NCBI GenBank assembly: GCA_002239085.1
Contig: MPNP01000012.1
Location: 1-49,389 of the forward strand
Reading direction: 5' to 3'
Source: Rhodobacteraceae bacterium bin131
GTDB lineage: Bacteria; Pseudomonadota; Alphaproteobacteria; Rhodobacterales; Rhodobacteraceae
DNA: 49,389 bases
The notes beneath the pieces are model-generated. The model did not search any database. It was not told the DNA's origin and was given only the letters and a program-made list of their open reading frames with translations. Both the position numbers and the translations under genes were made by a program. Of this stretch, positions 1 through 8,947 are shown piece after piece. Every line of letters begins with the position of its first letter. Position 1 is the stretch's first letter.

Positions 1-147
1 TGATATTATTAGACTGCTCGACATGGATTGCCGATTGGTCATAGAATTTAGAAAGATACCACCATATTGTCAACGAAAAACTAGAAAAAAAATAATCAAG
101 GGGTATTTAGACTACCTGAGTAGTTACGTTTCGTTTACATTCATCAC

Positions 148-166
148 ATAGCCCATCTTTAACATT
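148..166 (+). repeat. Terminal inverted repeat, left (IS1634 family)
   Basis: ATAGCCCATCTTTAACATT is a perfect inverted match to 2776-2794. The core CCCATCTTTAACATT recurs at 28459-28474 and 49179-49193, and with one change at 2184-2199. That identifies it as the end of this insertion-sequence family. Confidence 0.85.
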
Positions 167-306
167 GAGTGCGCGAAAGCCAATAGAAATGGTGATGTTA
201 ATATTCAAGGGGCACGACGAAGTCGCACTTCGGGCACTTAAGCACCTCAATAATGTTCTGATTGTCGTGCGGGTTTCATCCCGCCTTTGACCGCTTCAAT
301 TCCCGG

Positions 307-2142
307 TCAAATCACTGACTTGCGTTCATTCCTTGGTGGTGGTGATATTCCCATGTCCTGATAGATCTTGGTTTGGATTTCATCCGGTGTCGCCGTCTTG
401 CGAACATGGATGGTCGTGTTATCCGGGCCGTCAAAACTGATCGTTGTCCGCTGCAAATGACACAGGCAATGAAGCAGGGATTGCCAACTGTCAGTACAAC
501 CGTTGTTCTTCAGGTTGGTTCGCAAATACTGAACCGCCTGATAGGCCAGAACACTGATGAACAGATGCCCCTCTGAACGGCGTTCGGTCTGATGATCAAT
601 GGGGCACAAACCACGTTCTGATTTCAGAGACCGAAAGACCGCTTCAACATCTGTCAACATGATATACGTCCTCCACATGGTGGCACTGTCCCAGTCTAGG
701 ATATTGGAGCGCAGGACATACACACCGGGATGACTCTGCATGGAGCCGTCAATCTTCTTCTTGGTCCAGCTGACAGCAGTGGCATTAACACCCTTCTTAT
801 CCGGAGTGACTGTAATATCGTAATATTGGGCAATCGTGGCATTCTTCTCTTGCAAGCGACCGACGTTGCGTTGAATGGCGTTGAGCGTCTTGCGGGTCTT
901 GGGACGTGCAAGATTCGTGTGCAACTTGTCCAGTTCTTGCTCAAACCGTGTCTGGAAAAGGGCCAAGATAGTATTTTCCTTGATCCCCCTATCCACCGAA
1001 TGACACCCCAGGAGAACTTCCTTGTAGGTTTGGGTCTTATCCTCCTCTTCGTGGCGTTCAATGACATGTCGCTCCAGCTTCAATTCCTTTTGAGCCGTGG
1101 TGGTCACCGTGGTAATGGGTGGGTTATCACTCGCTGTGATGTGGCGATTCCTTTCGTTGGAGACCACAATGTATTGGTAGCCCTGGTGTCGTAACCAAGC
1201 CAGATTGCGCTTGGTGGCAATACCCCGGTCCATCACCAGACAACTGCCGGGCGGTGCCGCAAGGGACGTCAAAACCGCTTGCAGGGTTTGATCTTCCCTG
1301 ACATTCCCCGCTTGAACCGTACTCCGACGGACAAAACCACTCCCGTCAACGACCACTCCCAGGGTCAGTAAAGGAGCATCATACCGCCGCTCTTTGGAAT
1401 GGCCGCGGCGTGCCTTGGGTTGCTTGAGAGCCTGACCCTCAAAAAAGGTATTGGTCAGGTCATACAGAGCAATCGTGGGTTGGAGGTCAAAGAGGGTTGA
1501 GACTGTGCGGAACAGATGATCCTCAATGCGTCTCTTGTGGGCAACCAGTGCATCAGCCGCCCGATGTAAGGCCATGTCGTTGATGGAACTTCCATCAAAG
1601 CCCAGCAGTTCGCCCGTCGCACTGGTGGTTCGCAGCCATCGTGCGGTGGCACGTTCCGAACCCGGTTGAACCATGCGTCCGACAATGGCAGCCAACGCAT
1701 ACCCACGTTGTCGGCGACTCAAACCCAGTTCGGTTAACAGGGCCGGTAAACCCAGCTGGTCAAGGGCCGCCACGGCCGCATGTTCAAGGCCGATTGTACG
1801 GCCATCGTGATCCCGGACCGAATTGATATCAACGGTTTCCCAGTCAGCGGTGGTGGTGTCTTCACTCTGACGCTCCAGGAGTTGGGCGGCAATCCGACGG
1901 GATTGTGCCTCAACGTCCGGTGCGAGTGGTTCCAAGTCAGACATCGGTTGATTGCCCATGAGTTCCTTGATGCGTTGACACAACAGGGGCCAGTCCGTTT
2001 TGGCAATAGCAAAATTGCGACCGAGATTGAGCAGGGTCTTTTGCTTGACCTTTGAACCATGCCGTTGGTTCTCGACCAAGTGATGGGTGATGCGTGGAGA
2101 ACCGTCTTTGGTGGTTCCTGATTTGGTTGCTCTGATCAACAT
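307..2142 (-). CDS. IS1634-family transposase
   Basis: A 611-residue DDE transposase that would cut and join the ends of this element. The N-terminus (MLIRATKSGTTKDGSPRITH, then a Val-Glu-Asn and a QKTLLNLG segment) is the hallmark opening of IS1634-family transposases. Downstream are an ALYDLTNTFFEG segment, a CLVMDRGIAT segment and a C-terminal YIMLTDVEAVFRSLKSE segment, which fit the catalytic Asp, Asp and Glu blocks of the IS4-like fold. Length is normal for the family. The reading frame has no stop or frameshift, so it may be functional, but most of its upstream leader, and probably its promoter, has been lost at the junction with the neighbouring derivative. Its base composition is visibly richer in G+C than the core genes. 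Confidence 0.9.
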   Translation of the reverse strand: MLIRATKSGTTKDGSPRITHHLVENQRHGSKVKQKTLLNLGRNFAIAKTDWPLLCQRIKELMGNQPMSDLEPLAPDVEAQSRRIAAQLLERQSEDTTTADWETVDINSVRDHDGRTIGLEHAAVAALDQLGLPALLTELGLSRRQRGYALAAIVGRMVQPGSERATARWLRTTSATGELLGFDGSSINDMALHRAADALVAHKRRIEDHLFRTVSTLFDLQPTIALYDLTNTFFEGQALKQPKARRGHSKERRYDAPLLTLGVVVDGSGFVRRSTVQAGNVREDQTLQAVLTSLAAPPGSCLVMDRGIATKRNLAWLRHQGYQYIVVSNERNRHITASDNPPITTVTTTAQKELKLERHVIERHEEEDKTQTYKEVLLGCHSVDRGIKENTILALFQTRFEQELDKLHTNLARPKTRKTLNAIQRNVGRLQEKNATIAQYYDITVTPDKKGVNATAVSWTKKKIDGSMQSHPGVYVLRSNILDWDSATMWRTYIMLTDVEAVFRSLKSERGLCPIDHQTERRSEGHLFISVLAYQAVQYLRTNLKNNGCTDSWQSLLHCLCHLQRTTISFDGPDNTTIHVRKTATPDEIQTKIYQDMGISPPPRNERKSVI

Positions 2143-2328
2143 GTGAGAGATTTAGTGTTGGTTTGTAGCGGGTTCAACCCCTAACCCGTCTTTAACATTA
2201 AGTGCTCAAAAGCCAATAGAAATGAGGGTGTAAAAATTCAAGGGGCACTACTAAGTGGCACTTTCGGCACTTGAGTACCTCAATCATGTTCTGAGTGATG
2301 TGCGGGTTTCATTCCGCCTTTTACCGCA

Positions 2329-2598
2329 TCAATTCCCGGTCAAACGACTGACTTTGCGTACATTCATGAGCGGAGGTGATCGTCCCATGTCCTGATCGAT
2401 CTTGGTTAGGATAGCATCCGGTGTTGCCGTCGTGCGAACATGACTGGTTGCGTTATCCGAACAGGCAAAACGTGTCGTTGTCAGGTACAAGGTCTTTTGC
2501 TTGACCGATTGACCATACCGTAAGTTCTCGACCAGTCGATGGGTCATGCGTGGTGAACCGTCTTTGGTGGTTCCTGTTTTGGTTGCTCTGATCAACAT
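2329..2598 (-). pseudogene. Transposase remnant: N-terminus fused in frame to C-terminus
   Basis: Eighty-nine codons. Residues 1 to about 38 match the start of the neighbouring transposase (MLIRATKTGTTKDGSPRMTH onward). The following residues match its last ~45 (HVRTTATPDAILTKIDQDMG against HVRKTATPDEIQTKIYQDMG). About 520 codons are deleted but the frame is kept through the junction. It lacks all catalytic residues. It could at most give a short protein holding the N-terminal part of the transposase; whether it is expressed is unknown. Confidence 0.8.
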
Positions 2599-2775
2599 GT
2601 TGGAGATTGGGTGGTGGGTTGTGGTGGGTTCAACCTCTCAAATAGAGGTGTGGCACGACTTGAGAGGTTTTGGAGGACCCACGGACACGTAACTATCGGG
2701 TATGTGGTAATATTTTAAATTAAGGGTATGTTAAAAAAGTTGAAATTAACCTTGATATTCCCATTTTTTGGGAAA

Positions 2776-2794
2776 AATGTTAAAGATGGGCTAT
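2776..2794 (-). repeat. Terminal inverted repeat, right (IS1634 family)
   Basis: Perfect 19-bp inverted partner of 148-166. Together they make the two juxtaposed copies look like one composite unit of about 2.65 kb. Confidence 0.85.
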
Positions 2795-2890
2795 ACTAAT
2801 CTGTCACTGATACTACTTGAGTGGTTACATTAAGTCATTGAAGTTCAAGGCCGAAAACGAAACTCCTAGTCAAATATAAGAGGTAAACAA

Positions 2891-3442
2891 ATGAAACAAA
2901 GATATTTTGTGCTGAAAATTCAGCTGCTTAATATTGAACCACCAATCTGGCGCCGTTTTATGGTACCTGACAACATCACGTTGGACCATCTGCACAATAT
3001 TATCCAGATTGTCATGGGCTGGACCGACTCCCATTTGTACGATTTTACCATCAGGAAAGTACGATACACGAAAGCTCCGGAATCGGAAGAAGAAGGATTG
3101 AACTCAGGTCTTTACAAACTAGGAGATCTGATTAATCGGAAAGGCAGCGTCTTCTATTATACGTATGATTTTGGGGATGGTTGGGATCATAAACTTGTTC
3201 TGGAGGATAACGGCTATTCCAATCCAGAACTAAAAACGCTGCTTGCCTGCCTTGGAGGAGAACGAGCTTGTCCTCCTGAAGATATAGGTGGCGCTTACGG
3301 TTATTTTGAATACTACACCGCCCTGAAGAATCCGAACCATGAAAATTACGAAACCTACATGGAATGGCCTGGAGTCAATTTCAACCCTGAGAAATTCGAC
3401 TCCAAATCGATCAACAAGGAATTGATGAATTACTTCCGCTGA
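2891..3442 (+). CDS. Plasmid pRiA4b ORF-3-like family protein
   Basis: A 183-residue protein of the PRiA4_ORF3 family, whose biochemical role is not established. Visible family features are the opening YFVLKIQLLNIEPPIWRRF, the LDHLHNIIQIVMGW segment followed by SHLYDF, the central YTYDFGDGWDHKL motif, and a Cys-Leu-Gly-Gly...Cys-Pro-Pro-Glu-Asp-Ile-Gly-Gly block near residues 115-137. Start ATG at 2891 follows an AGAGG-type ribosome site. It sits alone between the insertion sequences and mnmE. Members of this family are common on plasmids and in mobile regions, which fits the setting. Confidence 0.85.
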   Translation: MKQRYFVLKIQLLNIEPPIWRRFMVPDNITLDHLHNIIQIVMGWTDSHLYDFTIRKVRYTKAPESEEEGLNSGLYKLGDLINRKGSVFYYTYDFGDGWDHKLVLEDNGYSNPELKTLLACLGGERACPPEDIGGAYGYFEYYTALKNPNHENYETYMEWPGVNFNPEKFDSKSINKELMNYFR

Positions 3443-3542
3443 TCCTGGGACAGGTATTAAAAAATGTCTGACGTCATGGTCAGGACGGTGGAAAAGTGCT
3501 GTCGGGATTTGGCCTCACTTCTATATGGGTCAATCCCACAGG

Positions 3543-4859
3543 TTACTTTCCAATACAAAAATTCTGAAAGATATCGCCGAGAACATTCTCAATATCAATC
3601 CTACCCGTTATCGTTTCGAGCGCTTTGACTGCCCCTCTGATTTCCTCTGCCGCAATTTCGTCCACTCCATGATCTTTAGTTAATTCCATCATAGCATTAT
3701 CTAAACACTGAACTGTTTGCTCAATTGCCACCCGTTGCCTTGCATTGATCATTGCTCCAACTTGTTGGACACTATCTTCAAGTTTCTCAGTGACTAATTT
3801 AAGAAGCGTGTCAACACCTTGACCGGTTTTGCCCGATACACCAAAGCTTTTCAAGTCATTATACAGGTCAGATTTTGCAATGACCTTTATATCGCTCGCT
3901 TTTGCAATCACCCCAGGAAGGCTTGTTTCGTCCCTGTTAAGTAGAAAAATCCGCAAATCAGCCGCTTTGGCTCTTTCCTTAGTTTTTGAAATACCAAGCT
4001 GTTCCACTCGGTCTTGCGTTTCCCTTAATCCCGCAGTATCAAGAAAATTCACGGGTAACCCATCCAAATCCATTTGGACTTCAAGGACATCTCGTGTCGT
4101 ACCAGGAATGCTTGACGTAATTGCGGCATCTCTTTTGGCGAGATAGTTCAGAAGTGTTGATTTACCTGAATTAGGTAATCCCACAATGGCCACTTCATAA
4201 CCTTCCCTTAATCTTTCGGCATGTTTTACACCTTTTAATTCTTCTAACAAGCTGTGATGTAAACTCAATAAAACATTTTCTGCTCGTTGTTTAATATCAG
4301 GTGGTATAGCCTCATCAGTAAATTCGATTTCAGTTTCCACTAGAGCAAGGCATTGAATGAGTTCGTCCCGCCATTGGTTGGTTTGTCCTGAAGTTTTACC
4401 CCTAAAGGCTCGCATGGCTTGATCTCTTTGTTTTTCGGTCTGTGCGTCAATGAGATCACCCAACCCTTCCACTTGGGCGATATCCATCCGACCGTTGAGT
4501 AAAGCTCTTAATGTGAATTCGCCTGGTTCTGCCAACCTCGCTTTAGACTTTAACAAGCATTGTGCAACAGCCTGGGTTACCGCCCTGCCACCATGAAGAT
4601 GGAGCTCGGCAGAATCTTCCCCTGTATAACTCTTACCCTTGGCAAAATAAACAATCAAAGCCTCGTCCAGAACTTCTTTGGTATCAGGGGATATGATTTT
4701 GGCTAAAGTCATGAGCCTCTCAGGTGGTACCTGACCAATCAAACGATTGAGAATTGCTTGAGTGCGGTCACCCGATATCCGGGTGATGGAAATTGCTGCT
4801 CTCCCAGGAGCAGTTGCGGTAGCGAAAATTGTGTCAGCGGATGGCCGGGTAAAGATCAT
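3543..4859 (-). CDS. mnmE: tRNA uridine-5-carboxymethylaminomethyl modification GTPase MnmE
   Basis: A 438-residue GTPase that, with MnmG, modifies U34 of certain tRNAs using formyl-tetrahydrofolate. The N-terminal folate-binding domain opens with MIFTRPSADTIFATATAPGR. The Ras-like G domain has its P-loop at 227-234 (GLPNSGKS) and a DTAGLRET switch. The protein ends in the invariant CIGK, whose Cys is needed for activity. Start ATG at 4859 has a good GGAGG site. It lies 95 bp downstream of rho on the same strand. In many alphaproteobacteria mnmG follows; here the next DNA is a mobile region, so mnmG is elsewhere or beyond the window. Confidence 0.97.
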   Translation of the reverse strand: MIFTRPSADTIFATATAPGRAAISITRISGDRTQAILNRLIGQVPPERLMTLAKIISPDTKEVLDEALIVYFAKGKSYTGEDSAELHLHGGRAVTQAVAQCLLKSKARLAEPGEFTLRALLNGRMDIAQVEGLGDLIDAQTEKQRDQAMRAFRGKTSGQTNQWRDELIQCLALVETEIEFTDEAIPPDIKQRAENVLLSLHHSLLEELKGVKHAERLREGYEVAIVGLPNSGKSTLLNYLAKRDAAITSSIPGTTRDVLEVQMDLDGLPVNFLDTAGLRETQDRVEQLGISKTKERAKAADLRIFLLNRDETSLPGVIAKASDIKVIAKSDLYNDLKSFGVSGKTGQGVDTLLKLVTEKLEDSVQQVGAMINARQRVAIEQTVQCLDNAMMELTKDHGVDEIAAEEIRGAVKALETITGRIDIENVLGDIFQNFCIGK

Positions 4860-4954
4860 CAGTTGACCTCCAATTTTAACGGCTAATAACCAACCCTTGG
4901 ATAATGACTAACTCATTGGGAATTTTAAATTCATTTCTGACCTTGAATTGGCCA

Positions 4955-6256
4955 CTAACGTCCATCGGGATTCATTGAACGATAAAATTCTTTGTTGGAG
5001 TCAGTCACTTTGAGTTTAGAAAGCAAAAATTCAATGGCTTCGGTTGTTCCCATTTGGGTTAAAATTCGCCGCAGCATAAAGGTCTTTTTGAGAAACTCTT
5101 TCGGTAGCAGAAGGTCTTCTTTTCGGGTTCCCGATTTGAGAATATCCATTGAAGGGAAGACACGTTTATCAGCGACTTTACGATCAAGAACAATTTCAGA
5201 GTTGCCTGTTCCTTTGAATTCTTCAAAAATCACTTCATCCATTCGACTGCCGGTATCAATCAATGCCGTGGCAACAATGGTCAGGGAACCACCCTCTTCA
5301 ATATTCCTTGCTGCACCAAAAAAGCGCTTTGGTCTTTGGAGTGCATTCGCATCAACACCGCCACTCAACACCTTTCCAGACGAGGGAACCACAGCGTTAA
5401 AAGCTCGCCCTAGACGCGTAATTGAATCAAGGAGAATGACTACGTCCTTTTTTGTTTCAACAAGCCGTTTTGCTTTTTCGATGACCATTTCTGAAACCGC
5501 AACATGACGCGTGGCCGGCTCATCAAACGTAGAGGAAATCACTTCCCCTTTAACACTTCGTTGCATGTCAGTTACTTCTTCTGGCCTCTCGTCAACGAGT
5601 AAAACAATCAGAAATACTTCTGGATGATTGGTTGCTATCGAATGAGCAATATTCTGCAACAGGACCGTTTTACCGGTTCTAGGGGGAGCAACGATGAGTG
5701 CTCTTTGACCCTTTCCCAATGGTGCGATTAAATCAATAACACGTGCTGACAAATCCTTTTTTTCGGAATCTGCAATTTCCATGATAAGAGGCTCATCTGG
5801 ATAAAGAGGGGTCAGATTATCAAAATGAACATTATTTCGGGACACTTCGGGTACTTGATAGTTTTGCCGTGTGACTTTCGTAAGCGTAAAATAGTTCTGC
5901 TCTCCACAAGGCGCCCTGAGTTGGCCAGCAACTGTTGACCCTGTTCGCAGTCCATGTTTCTTAATAACATTCGGACTCACATAGATATCATCAGGGCCAG
6001 GTAAATAATTTGCTTCTTGTGAACGCAGGAAGCCAAAGCCGTCTTGCAATACTTCAAGAACCCCATCATCGCTTACTATATTCCAACCAAGCTCAGCATG
6101 CTTTTTCAGGATTTGGAACATAATATCGCCCTTTCGCATAACCGCGACATTTTCTACTCCAAGTTCATCGGCCATGCTCAACAGCTGGACTGGCGTTTTA
6201 GCCTTGAGGTCTGATATCGATATTGTTTTTGAAGATGTTTCCGACATGGTGTCCAT
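4955..6256 (-). CDS. rho: Transcription termination factor Rho
   Basis: A 433-residue hexameric RNA-dependent ATPase that ends transcription at Rho-dependent sites. It has the N-terminal Rho helix bundle ([19 protein letters not shown]), the cold-shock-like RNA-binding domain ([15 protein letters not shown] at about 65-79), Walker A (APPRTGKT at about 190-197) and the [15 protein letters not shown] Walker B/Q-loop segment. ATG at 6256 is chosen because an AAGAGG-like site lies upstream; an in-frame ATG three codons later is an alternative. Flanked by hemJ and mnmE on the same strand, a frequent alphaproteobacterial order. Confidence 0.97.
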   Translation of the reverse strand: MDTMSETSSKTISISDLKAKTPVQLLSMADELGVENVAVMRKGDIMFQILKKHAELGWNIVSDDGVLEVLQDGFGFLRSQEANYLPGPDDIYVSPNVIKKHGLRTGSTVAGQLRAPCGEQNYFTLTKVTRQNYQVPEVSRNNVHFDNLTPLYPDEPLIMEIADSEKKDLSARVIDLIAPLGKGQRALIVAPPRTGKTVLLQNIAHSIATNHPEVFLIVLLVDERPEEVTDMQRSVKGEVISSTFDEPATRHVAVSEMVIEKAKRLVETKKDVVILLDSITRLGRAFNAVVPSSGKVLSGGVDANALQRPKRFFGAARNIEEGGSLTIVATALIDTGSRMDEVIFEEFKGTGNSEIVLDRKVADKRVFPSMDILKSGTRKEDLLLPKEFLKKTFMLRRILTQMGTTEAIEFLLSKLKVTDSNKEFYRSMNPDGR

Positions 6257-6430
6257 GAACTTATCTACCTCTTGGTCATAAAATCTGTAGTGGAAAAAAT
6301 CAATTCAGAAGGACTCTGAACATTAAGGGAAGACTTGTTTTAATATGTTTCTTGTGGTTTTACAAGTAAAAAAATTAATGATTTCAGTTATTCACGCTAT
6401 TTTTTCAGATTTTGACTCATTTTCATGCCA

Positions 6431-6877
6431 TTAGAAAGGCTTAACAACAGCCAGAATGACAATGATAATAAGCAAAACCGTTGGAACCTCATTCATCATC
6501 TTGAAGGTTCGACCTGAAACTTGGCATGTTCCCTCTTGAAGTTCTCTTCTTTTAGCCGCAAGCCATCCATGAAACCCAGTGAGAATAAGAACGGCAACAA
6601 TCTTGACCCAAATCCAGCTTGTGGATAAATCAATCACTCCCGGGATCATCAACATGATTAAACCAAAGAACCACGTGGCAAGCATAGCTGGGGTTGTGAT
6701 GATTTTTAATAACCTCATTTCCATGAGACAAAACAATTCGCTTGTTTGTGCTTTTTCTCCTTCCGTCACATGGTAGTAGAAGAGTCGTGGCAAATAAAAT
6801 AGTCCAGCCATCCAGCACACAACTGCAATGATGTGAAACGACTTAATCAAGGGGTAGAGTGAATAAAAAAAATCCAT
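6431..6877 (-). CDS. hemJ: Protoporphyrinogen IX oxidase HemJ
   Basis: A 148-residue inner-membrane protein that oxidises protoporphyrinogen IX to protoporphyrin IX, the penultimate step of heme synthesis. Four hydrophobic segments are visible. The first carries SFHIIAVVCWMAGLFYLPRLF, containing the conserved His; the family also has a conserved Arg/Lys-rich loop (here GWLAAKRRELQEG). Length is typical of HemJ. No hemG or hemY is in the window. It is upstream of rho on the minus strand with a 174-bp gap. Confidence 0.9.
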   Translation of the reverse strand: MDFFYSLYPLIKSFHIIAVVCWMAGLFYLPRLFYYHVTEGEKAQTSELFCLMEMRLLKIITTPAMLATWFFGLIMLMIPGVIDLSTSWIWVKIVAVLILTGFHGWLAAKRRELQEGTCQVSGRTFKMMNEVPTVLLIIIVILAVVKPF

Positions 6878-6917
6878 TATTTGGCCATCAAATTCATTTT
6901 ATACTGCTCTGACCAGA

Positions 6918-7757
6918 TTACACATTGATCCACATTAAGTCATGGCCAATAGTCAGTTTACCTTTCCAGTTTTCGCGAACTTTATCATAAATCCTAATCT
7001 TGGAATAATTGCCTTCTGGTCGAGGTTGAATATGGTTTAATACGAGATGCTTTACGCCCGCAATATTTGCTATGATACCGACTTCTTCAGCCTTTGTATG
7101 AGAATCTAGAGTGTCATTTTTTGGATTTTGTATTCTTTGTTTCGCGTTAAGCCCCGCCGAATAAGATACCTCATGGACTAACACATCTGCTTCGGCAGCA
7201 AAATCCGCAAGTTTTGGAAAAACAGCGGTATCAGAGGAAAAAACAACTGTTTTATCATGCATTTGAAAACGTAGTGCATAACAATGGTTACAGATGGGAT
7301 GTTTGACTCTCATTGCCGTAACCTCTACCCGGTCGTCTTTAAGTACCCTACCCTCAGCCAGGTAGCTGGTTTTGATGATGTTTCGTATAGGATATTTGTT
7401 ATCCTCTACCATCCTCGTTTCAATATCATATTTGAGTGAGTGATAAAAACCCTCTATGACATCTTCAATCCCTGGTGGCCCAAAAACGCGCAAGGTCCGC
7501 TGGTAACTTGTTGCCCAGGTTGTATGAAGCAGAGGGCATAATTCAATAACATGATCTGAAAGAAGATGCGTAATAAATACAGTATGAAGTTCGTCCAAGG
7601 AGTAATTCGCCTTCACAAACTGTTGAGTAACTCCTAAACCCGCGTCAACAAGATAGGGTCTTCCATCAACATCTAAAACCATTGATGTTGGGCAGCTTGA
7701 TCCTTTATAAATCTGTGGATCACCACCTGTACCAAGTAAAACAAGGTTTGTTTTCAT
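6918..7757 (-). CDS. Metallo-beta-lactamase-fold hydrolase (RNase Z/arylsulfatase-like), altered metal motif
   Basis: A 279-residue protein of the RNase Z-like branch of the metallo-beta-lactamase fold; substrate unknown. The opening LLGTGG, the YLVDAG segment, the second half-site His (HPICNHCYALRF), the VFSSDTA Asp and the C-terminal HLVLNHIQP His are all present. The first metal motif, normally H-x-H-x-D-H, reads HLLSDH: the second His is Leu (codon CTT against CAT or CAC). This would remove one zinc ligand. The frame is otherwise intact. It lies downstream of the 338-bp intergenic region shared with aroE and 40 bp upstream of hemJ. Confidence 0.8.
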   Translation of the reverse strand: MKTNLVLLGTGGDPQIYKGSSCPTSMVLDVDGRPYLVDAGLGVTQQFVKANYSLDELHTVFITHLLSDHVIELCPLLHTTWATSYQRTLRVFGPPGIEDVIEGFYHSLKYDIETRMVEDNKYPIRNIIKTSYLAEGRVLKDDRVEVTAMRVKHPICNHCYALRFQMHDKTVVFSSDTAVFPKLADFAAEADVLVHEVSYSAGLNAKQRIQNPKNDTLDSHTKAEEVGIIANIAGVKHLVLNHIQPRPEGNYSKIRIYDKVRENWKGKLTIGHDLMWINV

Positions 7758-8095
7758 GTCATATACCGCTTGTGATGGATTATTAACGGGATTTATTATT
7801 TATATTATTAAATTATAAGTAAGTTAAATTTAAATAATTGTATCAGTTCATAACGTGGAAAACTCAAACTGTTAACAGAAATATGAGGTGGAAACTCAAT
7901 CCCCTTGAGATGACTAAGATAATGGTTTGATTTTTACTTTATGTTGAAAACTCTGAAGAAAACAATTCATTATAGTTAGTAAAATGATTGGATTTATTCG
8001 GCAATGGCAAATTTGTGGGAAAAGGAGAACAAACCACTCACAACCGAGCCATATTTTCATAGAATTATTAACACTTTGTAAACATTAAAATTGCA
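7758..8095. other. Divergent intergenic region, A+T rich
   Basis: Separates the minus-strand hydrolase from plus-strand aroE and must hold promoters for both. It is strongly A+T rich. No convincing gene, hairpin or repeat was seen. Confidence 0.4.
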
Positions 8096-8947
8096 ATGGC
8101 CAACAGAGGTATTCATCAAACAATAGCAGGAGTGATTGGCACTCCCATTGATCAAAGCAAATCTCCATACATTCATAATTACTGGTTTAATTATTACGCT
8201 ATGAATGGATATTATGTTCCTCTTGAAGTCTCCAGGGTAAACTTTGAAACGGTTGTGAAAGCTTTAAGCAAAATGGGGTTCAGAGGAGTCAATGTTACGA
8301 TACCTCATAAGGAAAAAGCTATCCAAATTGCCGATAAAGTTTCTGATAATGCCGCAGTTCTCGGTGCAGCAAACACGCTTACTTTTAGTACCGATGGTAA
8401 AATTTATGCTGATAACACCGACGGTTATGGCTTTATTCAGAATATTAAAGAAATCTATCCTAACTGGCGGGCCAATCAAGGCTCAGTATTAGTTCTTGGA
8501 GCCGGGGGAGGAGCTCGATCAATTGTATGTGCTCTTCTCAATGAGGGTGCTCCAGAGGTCTATGTATCAAATAGAACTGTTGAGCGCTCCCAGACTCTAA
8601 AATCCGATTTGGGCAATCGTATAAAACTCGTGGAATCCATTCAATTAGAAAAAATGCTCAATAAAATTAAACTGCTTGTCAATACAACATCTTTAGGAAT
8701 GATTGGCCAACCGGAACTGAAGTTTGACATCAATAAACTCAATCCAAAAACTTTGGTGTGTGATATTGTTTATAATCCGTTAGAAACAAAACTTCTGCGT
8801 GATGCCAAAAAAAGAGGATGCCCAACAGTTGGCGGTCTCGGGATGCTTTTTCATCAAGCTGCCCAATCATTCTATATCTGGTATGGTAAAAAACCAGAAG
8901 TGACCCTACCCCTTCGTAAGTTGGTGCTTGATACCTTTGAGAAATGA
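8096..8947 (+). CDS. aroE: Shikimate dehydrogenase
   Basis: A 283-residue NADP-dependent enzyme reducing 3-dehydroshikimate to shikimate in chorismate synthesis. The substrate-binding N-terminus has GVIGTPIDQSKSPYIHNYW (the S-x-S pair of the family). The catalytic Lys lies in NVTIPHKEKA, the DNTDGYGF segment follows, and the Rossmann motif is VLGAGGGARS at about 138-147. The C-terminus has GLGMLFHQAAQSF. It opens an aroE-coaE-dnaQ run and its end overlaps coaE by 4 bp, indicating translational coupling. Start ATG at 8096; no strong ribosome site is visible. Confidence 0.95.
   Translation: MANRGIHQTIAGVIGTPIDQSKSPYIHNYWFNYYAMNGYYVPLEVSRVNFETVVKALSKMGFRGVNVTIPHKEKAIQIADKVSDNAAVLGAANTLTFSTDGKIYADNTDGYGFIQNIKEIYPNWRANQGSVLVLGAGGGARSIVCALLNEGAPEVYVSNRTVERSQTLKSDLGNRIKLVESIQLEKMLNKIKLLVNTTSLGMIGQPELKFDINKLNPKTLVCDIVYNPLETKLLRDAKKRGCPTVGGLGMLFHQAAQSFYIWYGKKPEVTLPLRKLVLDTFEK

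Larger units (their letters stand above)
148..2180 (-). mobile_element. IS1634-family insertion sequence, nearly complete but missing its 5' leader
   Basis: Holds a full-length transposase gene and its 3' non-coding end, which finishes in the terminal inverted repeat at 148-166. On the transposase 5' side the copy stops about 40 bp before the start codon, just after a GGGTTCAACCC stretch. There it joins directly the 3' terminus (CCCGTCTTTAACATT) of a second copy. Two other copies (2181-2794 and the one entering at 49176) have about 196 bp between start codon and terminus, so roughly 155 bp of leader is missing here. The neighbouring derivative supplies the matching outer repeat at 2776-2794. 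Confidence 0.8.
2181..2794 (-). mobile_element. IS1634-family internal-deletion derivative (MITE-like)
   Basis: About 614 bp with both ends of the family: the 3' end (CCCGTCTTTAACATT at 2184-2199) and the 5' end (2776-2794). The 3' non-coding part is near-identical to 167-330, and the 5' leader resembles 49176-49371. The whole central part of the transposase is missing. It lies in the same orientation as, and directly abuts, the larger copy. It would depend on a transposase in trans to move. Confidence 0.8.

Noticed and set aside
373-2055. Plus-strand open frames opposite the IS1634 transposase
   Set aside because: They are antisense shadows of a clear transposase gene and show no family features.
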